Of a stretch of DNA of 64,000 bases, positions 1 to 12,100 are shown piece by piece. Numbering within the stretch: the first letter of the stretch is position 1; every line of letters starts with the position of its first letter. The stretch comes from Dendrolimus kikuchii. Its lineage: Eukaryota; Arthropoda; Insecta; Lepidoptera; Lasiocampidae. The stretch is taken from contig CM034402.1 of the NCBI GenBank assembly GCA_019925095.2, positions 13,341,501 to 13,405,500 of the forward strand, in the 5' to 3' direction. The notes below the pieces were generated by a model. The model was not told the origin of the DNA. It made no database searches and worked only from the letters and a program-made list of their open reading frames with translations. The position numbers and the translations under genes were made by a program.

Positions 1-559
1 ACAAAAGCCAAAGGTTAACTAACTCTAAAGTAACTCAGTAAATGCTGGTTGATAACAACCAACGCTGGTCTTCCGTTAGTGCCAAGCAGTAACATCAAGT
101 TCACAGAAGAAAAAAAATGAATATTTTTTTTATATTTATACCTAACAGCAAACAAAAAATAGACAAAAGATGTATACGAGTATTTAGAACAGTTTAATAT
201 AAGTACATAGTATGTTATAAAATGCTTATTGAAATGTGAAAATAATAATTTTGAAAAATAAAAGTAAGTACTTCAGGTAGAAAATAAAATAAAATGAAAT
301 AGAACTATAACTATGAAAATAAGAAAGAAAGAATAAAATGTAATAAACATATATAATATAAAACACAATAAATATATACACATAAAATTTAATAATATAA
401 ACATATTTTTTTTTTTTTTTTTTTTTTTTTTAAATGAGACAATTCTACGGACTCTAAAGTTCCGTACCTTTTTTAATTTGAAGTTTATTAGTTGTATTGG
501 TTTGTGTCTTTTTATTGCGCTGATAACATTGTTCTTTATGTTATAATATAAACATATTA
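1..559. other. AT-rich DNA, no gene seen
   Basis: Very AT-rich sequence with many short stops in all frames. It contains an uninterrupted 26-base T run at 406-431, followed by a short motif around an 'agttccgtacc' core that resembles the arm of the hairpin at 24095. No coding region or complete element is recognised. Confidence 0.6.
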
Positions 560-716
560 TAACAACTGAAATGAAGTGAAGAAGAAGTGAAAGTGGAGAG
601 CAACCTCATTTCATGCCCACTAATCAGGTACGTGCGTGCTCAATCTCACATTCCCATCTGAATTGCCCCTCACTTATTTTCCTACAAAAATTGACATAGT
701 CCATTGTTATCACCAC
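560..716 (+). repeat. dispersed repeat, family E copy 1
   Basis: This stretch matches, in reverse complement, 29995-30182 of the same window. Shared blocks include 'catttcatgcccac/ttaatcaggtacgtgc' and 'ctcaatctcacattccca'. No coding capacity or terminal repeats are visible, so its class is unknown. Confidence 0.6.
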
Positions 717-1334
717 CATAGCACCACCGTGCTGGGTTTGGGGCAACACTATGCAATTACAATATAATATTCATTAGAAAATCGTACAACATTAACCTAT
801 TATTTCAACTTCAGATATATTATGTATTCATGAAGAATGTTATTGAAACTATTACAAATTGATAACAAACTGCAGGGTTCGGGAAACTGGCGCCGTAGAG
901 AGTGTCCATTTCGCAAATCCCCAGCGAAGCAATAAAGTGTTAGGTAATAAATAACCGATACAAGAGTAGAGTGGAAGTGGTCGATGTAGTTTTGCTTCTA
1001 CCAGCGACTTAGTTGAATTTCAGAAATGTTATATAGCAAATTGTTTTAAATATTATAGATAGAGAGGTATGGTTTTATTTTTCACCACATGAGTTAAGAG
1101 AAAAACATTTTGAAATAAATAATCTGAGCTCTAACCACTTAGATGCGATCTTTTTCAGACCAACTTAGCTTTAACAAGATTGATGTATAACAATCATAGT
1201 GGCGCAGCTCATATATATTATAATTAAATTAAAAGAAATGAAGTTAAAAAGGAAAATTAGTTAAATTTGAGATCGTTTTTTTATATATATTTTTTAACAA
1301 TAGACTTGTATTTAATAATCGCCAGGAAAATAGG

Positions 1335-1425
1335 CTGGCGCCACTCTTATGGAAAAGTGGTCAGTATTGCCTATGGATGTTTGAAACACCAGAAACGTCA
1401 ACGATGTGCTAACATTATGATGTCG
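1335..1425 (-). repeat. LINE 3'-tail fragment (family R)
   Basis: Read on the minus strand, this resembles the common tail block '...catagGCaatac..ccacttttccata', a diverged version of the block at 36020-36148 and 53205-53342. The tail is inferred to come from an RTE-like non-LTR element. Only a short, diverged piece remains. Confidence 0.35.
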
Positions 1426-1841
1426 TCTTAAATAATCCGATATCGTAACATAAGCGAAATCACAAATACACGCAATATATAGATACTAATTTTATAGATT
1501 TTCTGAATATTTTGAGATATACGAAATACGCAATTCCGTAAGGTATTATGTACCGATACAGGTCTGAAACTACCTGGATTGACCTTCATCATGCACACCG
1601 CAAAAGAGTGGAACACGTTGCCGGAGTCTGTCTTTCCCGATACTTGCACCTGCGTATCTTCAAGTCCCCTGGGAATGAGTACTGTAACAGCTTCTTTGGG
1701 ATTCGGACGTTTTCATTATGAAAAGGATTCCTAATGTTTTCAAATACAGAAAGAGGCAACCGTTGTTATGCCTAGAAACCTTATTAAGTAAAAAATATCA
1801 TATTGTATGAAAATATTATTCTGTCAGCTACATAATATATA

Positions 1842-2022
1842 GTCAAGGTGGCGAAGTCCGTCAATGGGGTAAGTTCGCCAACTACAATTCGAAGACACAA
1901 TTCAATGGTGTCTTAGCTTCACTCACTGATTTGGTGTCGTAACTATTCAAACACAGAAATAATGAGAGGTGTATGAAGTAACGGACACTCCATACACGTC
2001 TGACGGACTTCACCACCTTGAC
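1842..2022. mobile_element. 181-bp MITE with TA target duplication
   Basis: Terminal inverted repeats of about 24 bp begin GTCAAGGTGGcGAAGTCCGTCA and end with its complement, with one visible mismatch (c/t). TA dinucleotides flank both ends (1840-1841 and 2023-2024). There is no coding capacity. The TA duplication suggests mobilisation by a Tc1/mariner-type transposase, which is an inference. Confidence 0.75.
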
Positions 2023-2062
2023 TATACAGATTTAATAATAAACGTTACAAGGAAACACTCCT

Positions 2063-2222
2063 TCGTTTGAACGAATCCGGGGTACCCCCGCAAAGCGACG
2101 CTCAACGTCGGGGGGCCAGTTATAGTAGATACCTTCTAGGTAAGCGTGCTCTCTTAGACCATATTTTCGCTCCACATCGGGCAAAGACATGGTCAAAGCG
2201 AACGTATACGCCTATAAAAAAT
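2063..2222 (+). repeat. LINE 3'-tail fragment (family H)
   Basis: The block 'cacatcgggcaaagacatggtcaaagcg' (split here in two parts: cacatcgggcaaag / acatggtcaaagcg) resembles 'acatcaggcgagatag..gtcaaac' at 35190-35230. Both are followed by short A-rich sequence. I infer 5'-truncated non-LTR retrotransposon tails. Confidence 0.4.
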
Positions 2223-3556
2223 GGAACCTCAGAAATAAATTTAATTTAAATATTAACATATTATGAGGTTTGAGACATGCTAACTCAGTGAATGTGTACG
2301 TACAGATAGCCTAGATTGGAAGCGAGCCAGGGGAAGTAGTAAGCATTCGTGCGGAATAAGGCAAATTTGGATACCGTACTTATTCACTTTACGCTGACAA
2401 CGCAAACTTGTGAAAAGGTTCTTTTAAATATAAAACAATTAATTTTATATTGCGCGATATACTTTTATATATAAGTATAAAAATATGTTCAATAATATTA
2501 TCCCATAAAAGCCTCACAGCTGAGCTTGAATATCCTCAATTCTGTGATAATATGGATGTTACATCGGAAGCTGATTGGTACGTTTCATTTATATCTTATT
2601 ACAAGCTTTTATTTAACTTGCAATGGATGTAATTATATATGTATGTATTTATGTATAAAAGTTCGGGTGGAATCTTGCAAGTTAAATTTAACCAACTTCC
2701 CGGTTTCCCATTGAGCTGAAATTCTGCACGCATATGTATATCGCGTAATAATGAACTAATATGGTACCATGAAGCTGATCTGATGATGGAGTCGGAAGGT
2801 GGCCTTAGGAACTCCTGTACTAAACAAGATAGACCAGTCGGCGTCGTGTCTGGGCTCGTTTTACTTGTCTTGGCTAACACTCTGCAGTTACATGATATCC
2901 AGGATATCAAAAGCTTGTATTTAAAAACTTTTTAAAAAGCTTATGTTATGTCTATGCACGCACTCAGCACGAAATTATCATAGCAGTTACAGCTATACTT
3001 GTCAATTTTAGAAAATATTCTTCTATTCCGAATGATATGACGTATTTATGTGGTTTACATGTTCTTACTGAAAGTGTCAAACTAATTAAAACTTCACCAT
3101 CACTAATAATAAATTTAATCATTGGAAAATGAAATAGAGAAAAAATGGGACAAAAAAACAAAATGCAGATCACTACGAAACAATTATGATTTCTTAAAAA
3201 ATCCCGTCGGGACTCTTGAGGGCAATACAAAAGTTTTCTCCTTGGCGAGTTGGAGGTAAAAGTAATTTAACTTTATAAATTGAAGCACTATTTGCCGACC
3301 AAGTGTGTTTTTTTCTTTTCTACTAATGAAACATTTATATTTAACCTCGAGAAGTTTTACAAGTTTTACTATCGCTAAGTGGTATTACAAAAGTTGATAA
3401 ATTGTCAGCCCCATGGTGAGGTCTCGATTTTAGGGTTACTATACCCATTTCATAAATATTTATCAGTTAGATAGTCTGTTTTTACGGAACTTAGATCGAA
3501 AAGTCTCTTTGAAGTCCATATTTGACATTACTCACTGAACTAAATTCATATGTTTT
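2223..3556. other. no gene or named element seen
   Basis: AT-rich sequence with short frames only. A less AT-rich block at about 2650-2910 looks like part of a dispersed repeat, but no second copy is visible in this window. Confidence 0.5.
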
Positions 3557-3735
3557 ATTAGCTGTGCCCGCGACTTACTTTGCACGGAATTGACACTCAT
3601 CGTTATATTTTGATAACTTTTTTCAATGTCTATAAATTTATAGCTTACATGTTATTCTAATGTGTATAGATACATCAAAATCAGTTCAATGACTTTCAAA
3701 TGAAAGAGTAACAAACATTCTTTATCCAAATTTCT
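3557..3735 (-). mobile_element. Helitron fragment
   Basis: The left end reads 'ttagctgtgcccgcgac', the complement of the 3' terminus (gtcgcgggcac-agct-a) typical of non-autonomous lepidopteran Helitrons. The terminal CTAGT is diverged. The inner part ends in a degenerate 'caaatgaaagagtaacaaac' block, which other copies show near their 5' half. Non-coding. Confidence 0.5.
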
Positions 3736-4132
3736 TGTTTATATTTTTTTTTTTAAACAAAAGGATAAGATCAGGTAGTTTAAGTAGAAACATTTTAATT
3801 GTATTGTAAACGCAAAGGTGCTCGGAATTTTCTCTCCGTATGTGTTTATGCAAGTATATATTTCCTATATGTTATTTATTACCTTATAATGTTTTTATAA
3901 CCATGTTCTGTGTACAATAGAAGTATTTTATATTATTAATATAAATATATATTATTTAATTTTTTTAAATAAATTTGACTGTGTACCAAAAACAATAGTT
4001 GCTGTTGCTACTTATTTCTGACAGCAGTCAATATGAATTAGTTGCAATATAGCGCAACAAATATAAGTACAAAATTCTTACAGAAAATTAAGATTCAAAA
4101 ACTTTAATAACATCTAATAAGATTGTATGTAA

Positions 4133-4341
4133 TCTTCTATATAAATAATAATGAATCGTAGAAATGTATGTACGCGCATAACTTAAGAACGATTTTACCG
4201 ATTTTTGATGATTTTTTTTTGTGTGTTCCAGTGGGACGTCAAATGGTTTAGATTCACAATTGGACCCGGCAGGTGGTGCCGGGATTCAGTCCTAGATTTT
4301 TATTTTTTTAGGGCAGTACAACATCTGCCGGGACCTCTAGC
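4133..4341 (+). mobile_element. non-autonomous Helitron, family C
   Basis: Begins with TC in 'tcttctatataaataata' and ends 'ctgccgggacctCTAGC'. Internal blocks ('acttaagaacgattttaccg', 'cccggcaggtggtgccgg') recur in copies at 36193-36396 (minus) and 42548-42856. No terminal inverted repeats and no target duplication, as expected for Helitrons. Confidence 0.6.
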
Positions 4342-4794
4342 TTATTATATTGATTAAAATTAAGAGTATTGACCTCCGCTGTCGGAAACAAATACAAAAG
4401 CGGTACGACGACCTTCTCACTAATTATTTCGAAAATTAAATAACATGTTTAAAAAGGTCAAGATTTTTCTGGGATTTGCTTTTGGTAATTTCCGGATTGG
4501 TTTTATCCAGAATAAAGAAATGTTTCCATTGTATTTATCTTGTAAAAAGCAAGTGTAATGAAATCTCCCTAAAATTAATTTGTATAGATAAACGACAATA
4601 AAAAGGTAATAGTGAAAGTGGGATTGTTTGTCTGTTTGTTTGCTTGGTTGTTTATACTTGGTAGAGACATGCTGGAATCATTCGGAATACAGTTCTTAGG
4701 GCTGGCTCGCGCGGTATGATACCATGTTATCGTGTGAATATCGGCGTTAAACGGTTATCTTGAGCTAATTATGTTTTGTAGGTCAAGAGTTCCT

Positions 4795-4965
4795 TGTGGT
4801 CAACTTTCCTCTCACCCTGTCCAATTCCTTCTATATCATCCTCTCTATCCAATCCTAAAGATTGAACACACGTTGACATCATCCTTAAGTAACGGTAACC
4901 ACTTTCCATGAAGTAAAACGTCTGCCTGCTTGTCTGCTTAAAGCAATAAAAGACACATCCTTAAC
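4795..4965 (+). repeat. LINE 3'-tail fragment (family R)
   Basis: Contains 'taacggtaaccactttccat' followed by 'cgtctgcctgcttgtctgc' and an A-rich 'aagcaataaaaga' end. This is the same tail seen in the family A and family R copies elsewhere. Probably a 5'-truncated RTE-like retrotransposon end. Confidence 0.5.
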
Positions 4966-5694
4966 ATTAAACTGATTATCATAAAATTTGGAATATTTAT
5001 ATCTATGCTATTAAGAATAAACGCAGGACACTTTGATCTTGAAAATTGTTGCGAACTTTACACGAACGAAGCTATAGAGCTTCGCTCGTGTATTAGTAGT
5101 ACTAGTATAGCGATAAAATGTAGCAGAAGAGATTTTTAAATTAGTAATTATACTTGTTCTTTTGTATTGTTTGATTTGTATTAGACCGCAATCACAACTA
5201 ATATAAGGTGGAGGTGTTGTCTAGAATTAAAAGACGCTTTGCTAGTAAACAATATAGAGGTATTATGTAGAGGCTTTAACTTTGTTGCTCCAGTGAAGCT
5301 ACCTGTGATGTATCAATTAGAACACTGTCAACTAAATAGTTAGAAATAAAGTTTTAATTTGACACGTTGGGCTGTGAACGTAATTATTTGACACTACAGT
5401 GTTCGATACAATTGATGACCTATTGAATAATTATAGGTGAGCGAACTGTTTCCTGCTCACTTTTATTTAGTTTTTTAATTAGTAGAGAACGTACATGTCC
5501 TACTTGCGTCGTAATCCTGCCGGCTGAAAGGCATTTTGCGTGTTCGGAGATGAAATTTGAAGTTTGAAGTTCTGTATTTTATGTTCTGTGTTTATTATTA
5601 TTAACATAGAACATTGGAACTATTAGTCTTTTAGAGTAAATATTATTTTCGATAGTATATATACAGAAGTAAAACATCGATAGCCTTGTAAAAT
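4966..5694. other. region upstream of the receptor gene
   Basis: AT-rich, with no coding region. It contains a short hairpin with arms reading 'acacgaacgaagctata' and 'gcttcgctcgtgt' at about 5058-5091. The receptor promoter must lie in or upstream of this stretch. Confidence 0.5.
5656..5663 (+). promoter_or_regulatory. possible TATA-like box
   Basis: TATATATA lies 32 bases before the receptor ATG. If used, the 5' leader would be only a few bases long, so an upstream non-coding exon or another promoter is equally possible. The surroundings are AT-rich, so chance occurrence is likely. Confidence 0.2.
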
Positions 5695-6145
5695 ATGAAA
5701 AACTATACTTATTTGAAAAATTATTGCAACAAAATATTCTTTGTGGGTACTGGGAATTTTTGGTTTGAAGAAAACAGCAAAGATGATAAAAGTTTATTAT
5801 ATCGAATGTACAGCACTATATTGTTTTTCACGTATGGTCTGATGACAATATTAGAAATCATGGCGGCCGTTATCGGGGACTTCCCCGAGGACGAGAAACG
5901 GGACTCCGTATCTTTCGCAGTGAGCCACACTATCGTTATGATAAAAATATTGTCTGTTATGCTCAACAAAGACTTGATCAAGAGCTTGAATCAAAAAATG
6001 GTGTCACTGTGCCAATGTTATGAAGAAGAGTTGCTGATGGAAGAAAAGTACCGTATTATAAAAATTAATGTTGTCGCTTATTTTGTAACAGTTTACGGTT
6101 CAGCTGCGTGCTTCGTTTTTGAAGGTTTGAGAAAGGTTGGCAATG
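5695..6145 (+). CDS. odorant receptor exon 1
   Basis: Encodes residues 1-150 plus one base of codon 151. It covers the intracellular N-terminus and the first three hydrophobic segments (starting 'MYSTILFFTYGLMTILEIM', 'VSFAVSHTIVMIKILSVML' and 'INVVAYFVTVYGSAACFVF'). The donor is G|GTAAGA at 6146. A weaker GT at 6136 is not chosen because it would drop frame. Confidence 0.88.
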
Positions 6146-9100
6146 GTAAGATTTTGTTTTCATTTAAAAAATATAATTACTGCTTTTAGGTTTGATATTT
6201 CTTAGTCAATACATAAGTCTTATCGCGCTTTATTTTTTATTCTTAATCAGTCACCATGCTGTGTCGTGGCTGCTTGTATTTTTTTACGTAGCTTCTGTAT
6301 TAAAATACCATTCTGTATTTTAATCTCCGAAAAGTGTTAATTTCTTCTTCACAAGTAAATCAAAGTAGAAAGCTCTAGCACCTATCCAGATAGCTAATAC
6401 TACTTAACACAAGTAAGCTTAATTTGTAATGGTTCGTGTTCTTTGCGGATTTGATAAGCGTTCTTGAATATTATAATATTTAGTATGGAGGTCACACATT
6501 GGCTGCTGAACTGACGCTTGAGTAACCAGTAGTTTGCACGCTAAATTTTGGGAATCATAACTATGTAGTAGCATTTTATCGATGGGTCGTATGCTTGAGG
6601 GTAATTCATGCGTGTGCGCATTCGACTGTTTATAAGTAATCTGACAATCCCTTATGGAAGGCCTAAAACGTACATCAAATTTGTATTAATCGACAGAATT
6701 TTAATCTGGTGCGGAATTAATTCCGTGTAGCGTGCACTTCTATAGAGTTCCCTAAGATACAAAGATCTTTGAAAAAAAACGCACGTCCGTAATTAAATCC
6801 GACACGAAATTAATGCCTTAGTGCGCGCACTTCTATGAAGTTCTTTATGATATAACCTTTGCTGAACAAAATGTCACCCAAATATTCATAGTGAGTGCTA
6901 GGTCTAAAAGTCGGGGAACATAAGTAACAATGTATATCAGAGCAGAAAAGTAGCATTGCTTGCAACCACGGAGTTACTTAACAACATAATGATAGTACTT
7001 AAGCGATATCGTTAGATGACAGTAATGTGCAATCAGCCGTAAACTCTACTCGAATCAAAATTAAACATTATAATACTGACACGATCTGCTTTATTTAAAT
7101 CCAAACTTTTTGTTACAGGTTTTCATTTTGTAACAGTGGTAACTTATTATCCATCTTTTGATGACGATACAATTTTAGCTACTGTATTCAGAATATTTAC
7201 TTCTCTGGTATTATTTATGTTAATGATGACAATGATCGTATCAATCGATTTCCTTACATTATCGCATTTGATATTGTATAAATATAAATTCATAACATTG
7301 AGGCATTACTTTCAAAATTTAAAAGACGATTTTGATAGGATCAACATTGCAGGAGAGCCACAGAAAGCTGCAGAGAGACTTGAAAAGGGGTTAATTGAAG
7401 GCATTGTAATGCACGGTGAACTCATCAGGTAATGTTACAATAAGCAATATTCCTACCACGGGTTGTCTGGAAAAGATCACTTTTTAGCGATAAGACCGCA
7501 CTTTGTACACAATTAGAATAACATTCGTTTATAAGTTTTCCTCAATGGTGTACAAAAAAGAGTTGTCCCTTTATTTATACAATATTATTATATCCATACA
7601 TTGTAGCGGGTAACATAATAAAAGACTATATTATACCACATACATATATTAAATTAAAAAATAATAATTACGAGAGAGAGAGGGGTGAGGTTTTTTTTTT
7701 GCCTTGGCTGTCGTTCAGCTTTTTGTGGCGGTACTGCCCTGAAGTATCGCAGGTCCAGCTGTGGATAGGTTCACTATCATAATTTATACTTGAAAATCTC
7801 GCGCGGCTTTCAATCTTTAAATTCTTAACTCGCTCTAATTGCTTTAATAAAGAATAAACTGAACGAGAGGTCAAATACCGGTGGAGAACTAATTATACCT
7901 TATGCAAGTGAATTTTATGTCTTGTCCTTTTTTTTCATTATTAAATATGCCTTCGCGTTATTTCGGTCTTGCTGAGCGTTTTTATTCATAAACATTTATG
8001 GTATTTTTAATATTGAGTTAGAGTAAGCTTGTAGGTAGGCTTCTTTAAGGTTCTTAAAGAAACCTATAAACTTACTCAGACACAATATGAATAAGACCGT
8101 TAATATTGTTGCGAATGATGGTGGAACCATCTAGTAAGTTTAAGAACTTTTAGAAAAAGCTAGAAAATTCTGGAAGGAAAAGACAAGGACGGATATATTT
8201 TAGAAAGGGATAGACGATGAACGAAAGTTCTAGAATAGAAAGTTCGGGAAGGAAAAGACAGAGATAGATAGATGTTAGAAAGTGATAGATGTATAAACGA
8301 AAGTTCTCGAATAGAAGGTTCGGGAAGGAAAAGACAGAGATAGATAGATATTTAGAAAGGGACAGATAGTAAATAAAATAATAACGAAATTATGGGTTCC
8401 AGAAAATTCTTCCGGGTCTATAAGCAGCGTAAGGCGCGCGCCTACCGGGCAGTTTAGAGTTGAGTTCAGTTCAAGACAGCGAAGCGACAAGTGCGATACG
8501 AAAGAGTTGGGAGAAGTTTAATCGAAGACAGTGACGAGTTAAGTGGTGAATTTAGTGACAAGTTTAGTGGACAGTTAAGTAAAGGAGGAGGGTAGTGTAG
8601 TTCGAGAGACAAACCAGAAGCGAGCTTCTCACGAAAATATCAGGGGTGAGCACTACAGTAGCAGGAAGTGGGCTACGCAATATCGGCGACGGTATTGTAA
8701 GTGCGACACCTTATCGTCGGGACAGTGCATCGTTAGTCGTGCGTATAGGGGCAACCCTGCGGAGAGGTATTACGTGCGGCTGTGCAAGTCAATAAAGGCG
8801 TTACTTAAAAGAACTGATGTTTCATTCCAATCCCGAGTGCGTACCCCCGCTCGCACGTAACAATATTTAATTGACATCAAACAATGAAGTTGCAGTAGCA
8901 GCTCGAAAAGTCACATTTCAGTGAACTGTTGACTTTTGCGAAAAAAAACTAATTCTTTCTTAAAACCTTTAACATATTATTTATTTAGACGGTGCCGGCG
9001 TCTGTGGTTGAGTGATAGCGGTTCTATCGCACTGCAGCGCTGCCGCTCCGGGTTCGATTTCTGACATGTTAAATTATTTATATTTATATATTTTTATAGA

Positions 9101-12100
9101 TTATGAATTTTTATATTTGTAAACTTGAGAAATGATTGATTCTTCCATACAAACTTTAATCCCCTATTTCAACTCCTTTTACTTTTATTTATATATCCCC
9201 GTCTACCTCTCTGTGAACAACATAAACGATCAAAACTATCAAACTGCCACAACTACTAAAACTACCAAAACAAAAATATCTTAACCCGGAAACTATGCTA
9301 CTTTTCAAGATAAAAAGTATCCTATGTTCATCCTCGGCATCGAAAATTTATATATATATACTGAGTTTTAACCAAATCGGTCCGGTAGTTTTCAAATAAA
9401 GAACTCTACGGATAATTCCGTGGAATTTAAATTTATTACGATTGAACTGTGTGACAAAAATGTTTTTATTTTTTATTAAAAAAAATATATCAATTAATTT
9501 ATTTATATGTAGTTTTTTTGTATTATGGCTGGTTTAGAGTTATTAAATACAAGTAACTTAAAATATGTAAACGTTGATTTAAAAAAAAATCTATTAGATT
9601 CACTTAAAATTTTGTTACAATTTCCTTATCTACAAGTACTTAAGTACTCAATACGTACGTACCAGTAATTAAATATCAATTTTACAATGTACTAAAATAT
9701 AATCTATTGAATTTTGTAACAATGGAAAGCTTTACAAAATTTATAGCTAATTAGAGTAATAAAATAAATAAACAGCAAAAAAAAACAATTTGCAGGTTAT
9801 CGAAGGAAATCGACAAAGCGTTCGGAACTGTGATGGCGTTACAACTTTTTCAGAGCTCGGGCTCGGCTGTCTCACTCCTACTACAAATTGCCGTAAGTAA
9901 TGGAATTGTTACGCCTTTCTGAGTTCACCTTCGACTTTTTCCACGGATTCTTGGCAAAGTGTTTATTATTACGCGTTCAGAGAGAAACAAAGTAACAAAC
10001 AATGGAATCAGTTCAAATTAGATTTTCTTTCGCAGTATTTTAAAAATAGCTTTTTAGAGTACCGTAGACAGAGGTTATAATATCGAAAGTAATTCTAATA
10101 CTTTCACGTCAAAACGATTGAATCAGTTGTTATGTGATTTGGTACGGGTGAAGCCTGAGCCCCAGGAAAGGATATCTAGGTTATCTTAAAAAGTCCACCT
10201 AAGGGGCAAGATTTACGACCAAGTCCTTCATTTTTGTTAATTTTTCGAATCTTGGGGTGTAATTTCCAATATTTTTTTTCAAAAAATAGGATGTAAGTTA
10301 GTTTTTTGTGATAATGTGTTTTTATCGTCAACCAAACATTTAGCTGACTAATTCAGTCAGTCCATATAGCAGCCATTTTATTAATAGACTATCAGCTTTA
10401 GCCTATAAGGACCCTTGGTGAAACTTGGAACGAAGATGACTTATCTGAACTGCTATAAATATACGTATTATCGTTAAGGTAGTACTAAAAAAATGGTGAC
10501 ACGATTCAAAGTGGTTTGCTCTTCAAAATATACGACATAAAGTGCTCCATGACATTTAATCTATAAGATTATAAGTATTATGCCGTGTCTATACATTGAA
10601 GCTATTAAAAAAAACAACTGAAATAGACTATATAAACGACGGGGAACACGATGCAATTTTTTCTAGATTTCTTGTCCGTTTGTTCGGGGTTCACGTAAAA
10701 ACTACTTGGCCGATTTCGATGCGGTTTTCGATAATCGACAGTTAATTCTTAAACTTAAATTCTGCGCTACTTTTTATCTTGGGAATCCCGCGGGAATTTT
10801 TCACGGAACGATTTAAAACGGTCAGATTAAAAAAAACGAATTTCAAAGTGATTTTTTACTGATCGATAGCAATTTTAATGTAATAAAATGTGTAATAATT
10901 TTTTCAACACACTTGCTCATAAAGTGGCTCTATGGTCACCGCAATTAGGCACAGAATGACACCCATTATCAAACTGTGAGTAAAAAACATTATAACTCAC
11001 TAGTGAGTTATAGATTTTTTTTTTAAATTTTATTGGTTGAGTTGCTTTGTTCTTAAAAAAGTTTTTATTAAAAAAAAAAGATCGTGTTCTATAGAACAAA
11101 TAAATTAATGTTCCTATTGCTTGCTCATTTCATGCAACTTCTTATTTAAATAGATAATTTTAACTCGTACGTGTTTAATAAATAAAACTTTCACTCATAT
11201 ATAACTTTTTTTATCTACTAAATAAAATGAGTTTTTGTTGTTATTTTATTCACAAGTGTGTTGAAAAACGTCGTATGATACACGTGTGTATTGATGATTA
11301 CCGTCCTCGGCTCTCTTAAGACCCTCGCCTACGGCTCGAGTCTCAATGGCGCCTCGGCGGTAATCACCAATGTTACACACTAGTACCATAATGTACTATT
11401 ATCCCTGGAATCCTGCGGGAATTTTCCTGGTATCGATTATGGTTCTTCAAGTGCAAAAAAATTAGCTTATTCTGAAACAGTTTCCTAAAACGATAGATTA
11501 CATTATTTTTTAAATGCTGTAATAGTTTGTGTCCCGAGAATTAAGCGGGAATTCTAAGTTAAGCGTGGATGAAACCGCGGGCATATCCTAGTTTGAAATA
11601 AATAAATAGCAAAAAAAATATTTTTAAAAACAAGCTTTTATTTAAAGGTCTAAAAAGAATAAAATGACCTTTAACTTGAATCAAACACATCAACTTATTA
11701 CATTACACAATTTATATGATATAAAAGCTTATCGCGAGATTTACTTCTGTAGATATATTTGCTTATTTCATAAAAACATACTTTTTTCTTAGAGTTACTT
11801 ATGTCAAGATTAAGTTATGTAATTGTTGATTCTTATTCATCTGCCAAAGTAATACCGAGCTTAAAACCGTTAAAACCTAATTTTATTATAAAGATGTATA
11901 TGCGAAGTAGTTTTGTGAGATATGAAGTATTTTTGGCTACAAGCTTTTTCCTGCTTTTGCAGTCGAAATAGTCATAATGCTGGACGTTTATCGGAACCCT
12001 TTGGTGTGCGTGATCCGATATGAACTTAGTTGGAACCTAAGTCTAAGTAATACTTTCTGTTTTTGTTTAAGCAAAATAGGGTTGCTTTTATTTGAATACA

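Noticed and set aside
5656..5663. Strong claim of a TATA box for the receptor
   Set aside because: TATATATA is common by chance here and would leave almost no leader; reported only at low confidence.
1..5694. An upstream receptor exon or second receptor gene
   Set aside because: No hydrophobic exon with suitable splice signals was recognised upstream, and an in-frame stop precedes ATG 5695.
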